A model generated the notes under the pieces. The model had not been told where the DNA came from and did no database searches. It saw only the letters and a program-made list of their open reading frames with translations. The translations under genes and the position numbers were made by a program. From an uncultured Opitutales bacterium (GTDB lineage Bacteria; Verrucomicrobiota; Verrucomicrobiia; Opitutales; Seribacteraceae), in assembly GCA_943789375.1 (NCBI GenBank), contig CALSTX010000004.1, positions 65,001-129,000 of the forward strand: a stretch of 64,000 nucleotides of DNA, given 5' to 3'. Of this stretch, positions 56,524 through 64,000 are shown piece after piece (positions within the stretch are counted from its first letter, which is position 1; every line of letters begins with the position of its first letter).

Positions 56524-58150
56524 TCTACTGCTGGTAGTATGCGACTTCCTTCTCCTTAGCATTCTTGCTTTGGCCCGCTTTGATGTTCCTGAGGGGGCTG
56601 TCATTGCACAGGATGATGAAAAGGTTGTGTCGAAAGAAGTCATTGAACGCATATCGGATGGTGAAAACTATGATGATGTCGTTGCTGAGCTTGAAGCCAC
56701 CAATGAGACTTTACTGGAGAACCTTAGCAGCGATAAAGACATGCTGCTCGAAGAGAAAATGAAACTCGAAGAGCAGATCGCAGAACGGCAAAGAGAGCTG
56801 AATAGAAAAGAAAAAGAAATTGCCTCGAGAGATCAGGTCATTGCTGGAAATGAAGAAGCCATTCTTGCTGCAAAGGAAGAGGCTACTGAGCTGGAAGCCC
56901 AAAGAAAAGAAATTGAAGAAAAGCGCGAAGAACTTCTAAAAAGCAACGCAGCTTCTCAAAAAGAGCTCGAGCTTTTGGCCAGAAACTTAGCGGATGCCAA
57001 AAAGAAATCTGAAGAACTTGCTGCTCTTAAGGATAAAACCCAAAAAGAAGCAGAAACTGCCAAAGTGGAACTCGCAGTCAGCATCGAGAAAGCAAAAGCG
57101 GAACAAAAAGCAGCTTCGGAAGCCAAAGCCCAATTGCAGGAAGAAAAGAAAAGATCAGATGCTCTGGTGGCAACCACTGCCAAGTTGGATAAAAAGATTG
57201 AAAACCTCAACGAGGGGCTTGCCGGTGTGGGGCAAGACTTGAAAATAGTAGGGCAGGGCCTTGCCGGTGTGGGAGACAAAATATCAACTGTTAGCCAAGA
57301 CATGCAAGGGGTAAAAGACACGGTGGATGGAGTGGGCACTCAAGTTGAAAGCATACAGAAAGAAGTCGAAGAAACTGCGGCTGTTCAGAAAGAAAACTTT
57401 GAGAAACTTAGTGAACGCCAAACTCGTTCCTTAAACGAAATTTTTACTCGTTATGAACAGAGCAAGGTAAAGTTAGAGCTCAGCTTTAAGCATAAGGGTG
57501 GATTTCTCGGAGCGGAAAAAGTGGATAAGTTTGAAATGGATACCATTATCATGGTTGACGGCTCCTTTGCCTACTCTTTGGTGCATGCCAAGGAGAGTCC
57601 ATTTCGTCTGAGCCCGCGACCTCGAACTTTGGTTTCGGTGACTGGTACCATATCAAGCCCAAAGCTCAAAGAGCCCATCATCGTCAAGGAGGTTGCTTTT
57701 ATGGACGATCCCAGGATCCTGATTATCCCACTTTATGTAAACCCAACCGATTTGAGGAAAACCACCAACCTTGAGTTTTTTAATGCACCTCAAAACCCTT
57801 ATCTTTTTTCAGAAGCCGTGGTAGTTGATTCCAAGCAAGGAAGATTTGGCCAGACCGATTTTGTTCGAGATGAAAAAGATGCAAGATATATAAAAGTAAG
57901 CCATAACCATTTTGCTTTCCTTACTGGTGCCTTCGACCCGGGGAAAGGTGATTTAGTTTTTTCTCAAAAAGGTGAACTTTTGGGGATTATGGTAAACAAT
58001 AACTATGCGTTTCATGTAAAGAATTTGGGGGCACGTATTCATGCAGGTTCCCGAACTGTTCTTGGAAATAACTTTTCATCGTCAAAAACCAACCCTTTGC
58101 TAACTTCGCTTGGTAAGAAATTATTTGGTTTAAACAAAAAGTTTCGATAA
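56513..58150 (+). CDS. Single-helix coiled-coil protein with MotB/ExbD-like anchor and trypsin-like C-terminal remnant
   Basis: 545 aa. The N-terminus is one membrane helix with an early Asp (LLLVVCDFLLLSILALARF, Asp11), the layout of MotB/ExbD/TolR proton-channel helices. Residues ~50-300 are an unbroken Glu/Lys/Ala coiled coil with a GLAGVGQDLKIV / GLAGVGDKISTV doublet near 230-260. Residues ~320-530 are a beta-rich domain ending in KGDLVFSQKGELLGIMVNN, like the last strands of a trypsin/HtrA fold, but without a GxSGG serine motif. The start overlaps the preceding membrane gene by 11 bases. Coil and anchor are clear; the fold of the C-terminal domain is inferred. Confidence 0.65.
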   Translation: MNRSLLLVVCDFLLLSILALARFDVPEGAVIAQDDEKVVSKEVIERISDGENYDDVVAELEATNETLLENLSSDKDMLLEEKMKLEEQIAERQRELNRKEKEIASRDQVIAGNEEAILAAKEEATELEAQRKEIEEKREELLKSNAASQKELELLARNLADAKKKSEELAALKDKTQKEAETAKVELAVSIEKAKAEQKAASEAKAQLQEEKKRSDALVATTAKLDKKIENLNEGLAGVGQDLKIVGQGLAGVGDKISTVSQDMQGVKDTVDGVGTQVESIQKEVEETAAVQKENFEKLSERQTRSLNEIFTRYEQSKVKLELSFKHKGGFLGAEKVDKFEMDTIIMVDGSFAYSLVHAKESPFRLSPRPRTLVSVTGTISSPKLKEPIIVKEVAFMDDPRILIIPLYVNPTDLRKTTNLEFFNAPQNPYLFSEAVVVDSKQGRFGQTDFVRDEKDARYIKVSHNHFAFLTGAFDPGKGDLVFSQKGELLGIMVNNNYAFHVKNLGARIHAGSRTVLGNNFSSSKTNPLLTSLGKKLFGLNKKFR

Positions 58151-58176
58151 GCCTAGGCTTAAATCCAAGGTCATAA

Positions 58177-61100
58177 GTGCCAGAGACAAATTCATCGAAC
58201 ACTGTGGGTGATCAACAAGCCCCTAAGCCGTCGGGGGGCTTTAGTTTTTCTTCTTTCATTCATGAACGAGGCGCTTTTTCCCGCTTGATTGAGATACCTC
58301 GGGATCGCTCACCTTGGTTTTTTACATTAATCCTAATACTTGCTGCCTATTTATTAAGTTTTTGGGTGCGATTGGAGTGGATTGATTTTGCTCAAGCGAA
58401 CTTTGTAAATGAGCAGGGTGAATTGGTGTTTGCCCACCCTGAAATGGTCAAGGACGGGGTGGCCTTACCCAACACGCATGACAGTTTTTACTTTGGGAGT
58501 ATTGTACAGAAAGCAAGCTTTGGAAGACACCAAGACAACCATCTCATACCTGATGTTTATCTAAACGGGATCATTACAGCTTTGCCTTATTGGATCCTTA
58601 AGGTTTTCCCTTCTCTCACCATCGAGGAATTACTTCTTTGGTTGCCTGTCTACATTGCTGGTCTTGTCTGCATCCCGATTGTATTGATTGGTCGATTGTA
58701 TGGCGCAAGTGTTTGGGGTTTCTTTGCTGCCTGCCTCGCAGGTATCACACACAGCTATTATAATCGTACCCTTGCCGGTTATTATGATACCGACATGTTT
58801 TCCATTACCTCCCCTGCATTTTCTCTATTTTTCTTGCTCGCGGCCTCGAGAAAAGAATCGATCGGCTATCTTTGTGTGGCTACTGTATCCTTGTTGGTTG
58901 GCTGTTTTTTCTATGGTTCAGTGCAAGCGATAACCTGCTCCTTGGCTATTGTTTTTATCGCGTACCGTTTGCTCTTGCTCATCCTGGACTTTTGGAACCG
59001 CAAAAAAACGTCCAGTTTTTGGGAAATTAAATCCCTTCCTTTTACATTGGCAAGTGTAGCCTGCATGTCATGGGTGCTGTATGCAGACAGTTGGTTCGCG
59101 GGGCGGGTAGTTGGGGAAAATTTTGGTAAATCTCTAGCTGCTTTAGTTCCCCCGATTATTACCTTCCTCGCTTTTTCAGTCTTTAGTCAAAAGTTTTTCC
59201 CCAATAATAATGCAGGTACGTTTCGACTTAAAGTAGCAGGTTACTCCAGTGGAATTTTACTTATATTAGTTGCCATCGGAACTGCACCTTTTCTGGGTAT
59301 TGGTCCATACTCCGGTACTTGGTACAAATTGACGGGAAAATTGAAAGGCTATTCAGTCATCACCCAAAGCAATGCGGTCACATCAGGCTCTCAAAGGTAT
59401 TCATTAAGTTTCCTGGATGTTAGAACCACCATTAGAGAGGCCAGTGAAGTCCCTAAGGAGGTAGTTCGTAATCGAATTTTATCTGACATCCCATCTTGCT
59501 CCTGCCCTAGATGTTTGTCAGCTAAAGATAGAGAATCTACAACCCTGATCTCAGCATCTATTTTAGGCTTTATTGGTCTGTTTTTTCTGATTATCAGGTA
59601 TTGGGAGTTTTGCCTGGTTTTCCCTTTTGTAGCCATTGCTTATTACTGCTTCCAAGGGTCAGTTGGGTTGAGGTTTACCGTGCATGTGGGGAATGTTGCA
59701 TCGATCGGAGTAACCTTTTTGCTTTTATTTGTACTTTGGTCAATTGTGCGGAAAATTTTATCGGGTAAAGATTACTCTGCCAAAACGCGAACTCTGGCAT
59801 CGTGGCTTACATTAAGCGGTGCTCTTCCATTTGTTGTATTTTTAGCGCTACCCAACATCAAGCATGCCCAAAATTATCACTCTCATGTGGTCTATCCCAC
59901 TGAGACCATAGAAGTATTGGAAGCTTTAAACAAAGCATCGAGCCCTGAGGACTTCGTTGTTACTTGGTGGGACTACGGATCGGGTTGCTGGTATTATGGT
60001 GACCTGAGGAGTTTTACCTCTCCTGCTCATCAGACCTATGACAACTATTTAACCTCCAAAATCCTTCGTTCAGATTCCCCACTTCAAGCAGCGAGGTTAG
60101 CCAGGCTCAAGACTGAAGCATTTGTCAAAATGCAGAAAAACATAGAGAAAGGTGAATCTGAATACAATACAGCGGTACAGGCAATATTTAAAGATGGGCA
60201 ATCAGATTCAGTTTTTTACCAAGGATTACTTAATGATTTGGGCAACTCAAATGTTGAGTTGCCTCAGAAAACCAGGGAAATGTTTCTCTTTTTACCCTAC
60301 GAAATTCTTCGTATTTTCCCTACTATCTTAAGTTTCAGCTCTCGAAATTTATATTTTTCCAAAGACTTATCCAACGACAAATTAAAGAGTCCTCCCATAA
60401 CGATTTTAAGAAATGGTCGCCGAGAAGGCTCATCCATAGCTTTTGATGGTGGTTTTCGCTTGGACCGACGAGGGCAGCTTAGAGTCGATCAGCCCAAAAG
60501 TGGAATAATTCCCTACAATCTCTTTTTAGCGACAAATGGCGATGGACGCACTCCTCAATCTATTCAATCTCTTGAGTTTGATGGACTAAGTATTCCTCTC
60601 ACTTCCAATCCTTCCTCCAGCTATCAATTACTGTATGTGAGCGAAACTAGAGAAATTGTTATTCTTAGTTCCGCCGCCTCTAGGTCAACATTTGCCCGCC
60701 GCTTTCTCCTTGATCGTTTTGACCTGGAAACATTCAAGCACCCTCTTTTTGAGGAAGGAGCCAATCCTGTACGGCAACCTTTTATGGTCCAAGCAGACTG
60801 GGTAAGTGGTAATCCTGGTAAGCTTAATCTTCACATGCGTGGAAATTACAAAATTGAAGTCGATTTGAAGCAAAACTTAGCGAAAATTCCAGGCTCAGCA
60901 GACAAAATCCCTTTTTCTTTTCATCGAAGATTACATGATGCCAAGACCGGAAAAATGATAAAAATGCCATCCAGTGATGCACCAAATGCTCGTTACCATT
61001 TAATCCAGTCAAATATTCCCGTTTTTGTGGGAGGAAGCAGTTATGAAGTGACCGACGCAGATAAGACCGTATCTCAAATTGCCAAATTATTTGGGATGGA

Positions 61101-61335
61101 TCCAAAATTACTCTCATCCATCTACGAAAAAGAAGAAAACTATGTATTCGATGTAGGAGAACGCCTGGAAGTTCCCGCAAAAGGCTATGAAATGAGGCAG
61201 GCTTGGTTTTTTATGGATAACGAAGCGTTCCAAAGTATCCTTGTGCAGGGTTTTTTAATGGAGGAATTACCTAATAATTTATTTGAAAAAGTTTACTCGA
61301 CAGCATGGGGCAAAGTTTACAAGATAAATCAATAA
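58177..61335 (+). CDS. STT3/PglB-type oligosaccharyltransferase with C-terminal LysM-like domain
   Basis: 1052 aa from GTG 58177. About 12 hydrophobic segments cover residues ~45-560, then a soluble C-terminal half. Hallmarks of STT3/PglB/AglB are present: an acidic first-loop motif (NTHDSFYF, Asp102), GYYDTDMFSITSP with the DxD at 204-206, and WWDYGSGCWYYGD with WWDYG at 597-601. These enzymes move a lipid-linked glycan to Asn in Asn-x-Ser/Thr. Residues ~955-1005 (SYEVTDADKTVSQIAKLFG ... VGERLEVPAKG) look like LysM, which PglB lacks. It starts 26 bases after the coiled-coil gene, so all three may be one operon. No pgl or glycosyltransferase gene lies nearby. Confidence 0.8.
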   Translation: MPETNSSNTVGDQQAPKPSGGFSFSSFIHERGAFSRLIEIPRDRSPWFFTLILILAAYLLSFWVRLEWIDFAQANFVNEQGELVFAHPEMVKDGVALPNTHDSFYFGSIVQKASFGRHQDNHLIPDVYLNGIITALPYWILKVFPSLTIEELLLWLPVYIAGLVCIPIVLIGRLYGASVWGFFAACLAGITHSYYNRTLAGYYDTDMFSITSPAFSLFFLLAASRKESIGYLCVATVSLLVGCFFYGSVQAITCSLAIVFIAYRLLLLILDFWNRKKTSSFWEIKSLPFTLASVACMSWVLYADSWFAGRVVGENFGKSLAALVPPIITFLAFSVFSQKFFPNNNAGTFRLKVAGYSSGILLILVAIGTAPFLGIGPYSGTWYKLTGKLKGYSVITQSNAVTSGSQRYSLSFLDVRTTIREASEVPKEVVRNRILSDIPSCSCPRCLSAKDRESTTLISASILGFIGLFFLIIRYWEFCLVFPFVAIAYYCFQGSVGLRFTVHVGNVASIGVTFLLLFVLWSIVRKILSGKDYSAKTRTLASWLTLSGALPFVVFLALPNIKHAQNYHSHVVYPTETIEVLEALNKASSPEDFVVTWWDYGSGCWYYGDLRSFTSPAHQTYDNYLTSKILRSDSPLQAARLARLKTEAFVKMQKNIEKGESEYNTAVQAIFKDGQSDSVFYQGLLNDLGNSNVELPQKTREMFLFLPYEILRIFPTILSFSSRNLYFSKDLSNDKLKSPPITILRNGRREGSSIAFDGGFRLDRRGQLRVDQPKSGIIPYNLFLATNGDGRTPQSIQSLEFDGLSIPLTSNPSSSYQLLYVSETREIVILSSAASRSTFARRFLLDRFDLETFKHPLFEEGANPVRQPFMVQADWVSGNPGKLNLHMRGNYKIEVDLKQNLAKIPGSADKIPFSFHRRLHDAKTGKMIKMPSSDAPNARYHLIQSNIPVFVGGSSYEVTDADKTVSQIAKLFGMDPKLLSSIYEKEENYVFDVGERLEVPAKGYEMRQAWFFMDNEAFQSILVQGFLMEELPNNLFEKVYSTAWGKVYKINQ

Positions 61336-61420
61336 TGAAATTTGATTGTATTTTTTTCTGTTCAAGAGCTAATGCCTTTGTATAGTAATCATATATCGTA
61401 AATATATTAGCATAAATGTT

Positions 61421-64000
61421 ATGAAGTCTATCCACTCACCCTTCCCCTACCTTTTTCTATTTCTCTTCTCTTGCTGTCATCTTTTGGCAGATGAAATTTC
61501 TACAAAGGGTGCCCTGATCATTGCGAGTGTCGAAGGGCAGGTTACTGTAGTTAATAACGACACACAGCAACCACTACCTGCCAGTAAAGTTATCGCAGGT
61601 GGGGTTATATACGACGGGCACACCGTAAAGACTGGCCCATCTGCCAAAATGGTTTTGTTACTAACAAACGGTACGGTAGCCACTATAAAAGCCGAATCTT
61701 CTCTCAATATCAAAAAATTCACTCAGGAGAAATTTGATATGTCAAAAACCAATCTTTCCGAGTTGAAAGGTGAACCGAGTAAGTCAAATGTGGTCATTGA
61801 TATTGAAATTGGTGACATGGTTGTGGATGTTAAAAAATTAGATAAGAAATCGAGCTTTAATATTGAGTCTCCAGTTGGTACTGCAGGTATTCGCGGCACC
61901 GTTCCCGCCATTTCAGTTGTGCAAATGCCAGATGGTGGCTTTCAGCAAAAAACAGCTATGCTTCGGGGGGAAATTGCATTCACTCCCAGAGGTGGAGGAC
62001 TTCCTACCATGCTCGGGCCAGGGCAGAGCCTCGCATCTGGCATCGGACCGAACGGTATCATGCTTCCCATGCAATTAGGCCAAGTTTCTCAAGCCATGAT
62101 GACCGCCATACAGGCAGATGTAGAGGCAGCCGGTGCTGCCATGGGGATCTCTCCGGAAGGCGGAGTGGATGCCTCGGATGCCACAGTTCCAGATCCTGAT
62201 GAACCTTCTGAAGATGAATTAAACGAATCCGATGATAAAAGAAAAGGAGCGTCTAAAGGAGTGGGTGATGACGATAATGGTACTGATGCTGTTGCTCTTG
62301 AGAAAGCTGGACTGATTGACCTGAACGATCCCGAACAGGCAGCCAAAGCTGATTCGTTTGTGGAGGTAAGCACTCTTTCAGCAGGTTCATTTGCTGCCAA
62401 AGGTGAAAAGGAAGCTCAAATAGCGGCTCAAAAGTCTGAACTTGATGGTGACAAATCACAACTCGAACAATTAAAGCTCCAGCGAAATTCTCGTAGGAAC
62501 GATGATACTGAATTATCAATAGACGAACAAATTGCAGCCCTTGAAGCTAAGATATCTGTCACTGAGAGTGATATTGCTATTTCTGAGTCAGAACTCGGAA
62601 AAGGTACGGCATCTTTTGTTGAGGCACTTTCAGATCATATGGCATCAACAGTTGATGTTATTATTGAAGCCGAAGCTCTCGGTGTTAAGTCAGAGGATCT
62701 TATTACACAAACTACTGAATACGCTGAGAATGCCCAGATCACCAACAAAAATTTAAAAAGGGTTAAGGAAGCTGGGGTTACGGATAATGATGCATTGGCT
62801 GGTTTAGTTTCAAGTCCTGACAAATCTGATGAAGCCGAAGAAATGTTAGATCTTGCTGTAGCGGAAAAACAAGATGATCCAGAAACTTTTGCCGCCCTTG
62901 CCAGAAGCACAGATGTTGCTGACAAAATGATGGAAGCTAAGGAAAGTGGAACGGATGTTGATTCTGTTTTGGTAGCCATAAAAACTACTGACTCCAAAAA
63001 ACAGGTAGCAAAGCAGAAAAAGGTCGAAGCCCAGAATAAAAAAGATGAAGCCCTTGCCAGTGGAGTTGAAATCCCACCCACTTTGGTATCAAGCATCGAT
63101 GCTGCGCAAGATGATGCTGAACTCACTTTGCTTCTGGAAGAAAATACTGGTACCGTGTATTATGATCAGTTGGTTATTTTAAAGGATTCTAGATCAGATA
63201 TTATAAACGCTGACGCCGAGACTCTTGCTGCTGACACTGCTAAAACCAAAATCGTAGATACTTCTGCTTATGTCGGCAAGGTTAAGGAAATTTCTGTAAA
63301 AAAGCTTGAAGAAGCAAACGAACAAAAGAAGGGACTTTCTTCCGTGATAGTCGCTGATATTGAAACGCAACTCACGATTGATTCGACAGGTGATGATATT
63401 ACCACACTTAAAGAGTCTTACGCTGTTGATCCTAATTACGATACCATCGTAAGTTTCATAGATAAATTAAAATCTTCCTTTGATCTAGATCCTGCCAACA
63501 TGGCAAGTGGGATTGTAGATAACGCTGAAACCGCTGCAGATAACTTAGAAACAATTTCTACTGCTGAAACTTTGGGGGTTGATCCAGCATCGATTGCACA
63601 AAAGCCTGAGAGAGCAAAAGAATATAAGGAAATAACAACTCAAGTTGCAGATGATATTGAGTCTGGTGCTGTAGGAGCTGACCTTTTTACCAATTTAGAT
63701 ACGGTTGCGGATATTGTATCCGTTGCAAAGGATAAAGGTTTAGACACCACAGATTTAACCAAAAATGTTGCAAAGGATGCGGCGGTTGCGACCGAGATGA
63801 AAGAGTTCGTAGATCAAATCGATGCATCTAGTACAACAACAGATTCAGCAACAGCTTTTGCAAATATTGCTGATGCTGGAAACATTATCAAAAAGGCTAA
63901 AGACAGCGGGATTTCAACTGAAGATCTTGCTAAGGATTTGGCCGGTGACGCTGAAGTAATTGGTGAGATGAAAGAATTTGTTGATCAAATCGACATCACA
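61421..64000 (+). CDS. FecR-domain secreted repeat protein (truncated by window end)
   Basis: 860 codons are open and continue past the window. A signal peptide (YLFLFLFSCCHLLA) precedes a FecR domain (~25-180): ASVEGQVTVVNN, VIYDGHTVKTGPSAKMVLLL, and FNIESPVGTAGIRGT. After an acidic linker and a coiled coil (~320-400) the protein becomes Asp/Ala/Thr/Glu-rich and repetitive. Such FecR proteins are periplasmic or surface proteins, and this one is not the sigma-factor regulator type since no sigma gene is adjacent. It is preceded by 85 AT-rich bases that may hold its own promoter. Confidence 0.8.
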   Translation, partial: MKSIHSPFPYLFLFLFSCCHLLADEISTKGALIIASVEGQVTVVNNDTQQPLPASKVIAGGVIYDGHTVKTGPSAKMVLLLTNGTVATIKAESSLNIKKFTQEKFDMSKTNLSELKGEPSKSNVVIDIEIGDMVVDVKKLDKKSSFNIESPVGTAGIRGTVPAISVVQMPDGGFQQKTAMLRGEIAFTPRGGGLPTMLGPGQSLASGIGPNGIMLPMQLGQVSQAMMTAIQADVEAAGAAMGISPEGGVDASDATVPDPDEPSEDELNESDDKRKGASKGVGDDDNGTDAVALEKAGLIDLNDPEQAAKADSFVEVSTLSAGSFAAKGEKEAQIAAQKSELDGDKSQLEQLKLQRNSRRNDDTELSIDEQIAALEAKISVTESDIAISESELGKGTASFVEALSDHMASTVDVIIEAEALGVKSEDLITQTTEYAENAQITNKNLKRVKEAGVTDNDALAGLVSSPDKSDEAEEMLDLAVAEKQDDPETFAALARSTDVADKMMEAKESGTDVDSVLVAIKTTDSKKQVAKQKKVEAQNKKDEALASGVEIPPTLVSSIDAAQDDAELTLLLEENTGTVYYDQLVILKDSRSDIINADAETLAADTAKTKIVDTSAYVGKVKEISVKKLEEANEQKKGLSSVIVADIETQLTIDSTGDDITTLKESYAVDPNYDTIVSFIDKLKSSFDLDPANMASGIVDNAETAADNLETISTAETLGVDPASIAQKPERAKEYKEITTQVADDIESGAVGADLFTNLDTVADIVSVAKDKGLDTTDLTKNVAKDAAVATEMKEFVDQIDASSTTTDSATAFANIADAGNIIKKAKDSGISTEDLAKDLAGDAEVIGEMKEFVDQIDIT
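63738..64000 (+). repeat. ~57-codon tandem repeat within the FecR protein, continuing past the window
   Basis: The block EMKEFVDQIDA occurs at 63794 and again at 63965, exactly 171 bases (57 codons) apart, preceded each time by a DLxKxxAxDAxV motif. The DNA of the two copies differs at several third positions. The second copy runs to the window end, so more units probably follow. Confidence 0.75.

Noticed and set aside
54241-58150. Zorya (ZorAB) defence system
   Set aside because: The MotA/MotB-like pair recalls ZorA/ZorB, but there is no ZorC/D/E-type helicase or nuclease gene nearby, and the second protein lacks an OmpA-like peptidoglycan-binding domain.

Overview
The window looks like chromosomal DNA of a Gram-negative bacterium of the Verrucomicrobiota, most likely a marine Opitutales/Puniceicoccales-type lineage. 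Support: an outer-membrane toolkit (KdsB, an LptF/LptG permease, signal peptidase II, a TonB receptor), a PEP-CTERM tail, autotransporter-type beta-strand repeats, many very large secreted proteins, and a DksA-like Lys/Ala-rich protein next to lspA. The lineage is inferred from gene content and not tested by a search. No phage, plasmid, transposase or CRISPR array is visible.

Layout. 0-8 kb: an unidentified gene tail, an HtrA-like protein without catalytic residues, class I fumarase, two secreted proteins, then aroQ and a NIF3-family gene on the minus strand. 8.1-19.8 kb: housekeeping block with tRNA-Met(CAT), rpsB, tsf, a Ca2+/Na+ antiporter, ileS, a DksA-like gene, lspA, yicC-trpB (minus), kdsB and lptF/G. 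20-30.2 kb: a surface-protein island with a 674-aa secreted protein, a giant InlB-like repeat protein (minus, frameshifted near its 5' end) and a divergently oriented PEP-CTERM protein sharing its N-terminal domain. 30.2-44.7 kb: SNF2 helicase, glgA, then a long plus-strand run phoH-pgpH-ybeY-DUF502-recO-yjbQ-LysM lipoprotein-cysteine desulfurase-recF-TauE-ruvC, packed tightly enough to be largely co-transcribed.

44.7-50 kb is a decayed, partly GC-rich region: a YceI-like gene broken into three frames, a frameshifted Big2-like surface protein, and a large protein with two formylglycine-generating-enzyme (FGE/SUMF1-type) domains broken by about five frameshifts, followed by a palindromic intergenic repeat. 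50-54.1 kb holds a secreted HExxH protein, a TonB receptor with an AT-rich palindrome just before its start, a Fur-family regulator and peptide deformylase.

54.2-64 kb is the most unusual part. A multi-membrane protein whose last two helices resemble MotA/ExbB/TolQ overlaps a gene for a MotB/ExbD-like single-helix coiled-coil protein ending in a trypsin-like fold remnant. These are followed by an STT3/PglB-type oligosaccharyltransferase with a C-terminal LysM-like domain, and then a FecR-domain repeat protein that runs off the window. Four otherwise unrelated secreted proteins (ends near 6.8, 22.3, 46.5 and 51.1 kb) share an aromatic-rich C-terminal module that I cannot assign to a named family.
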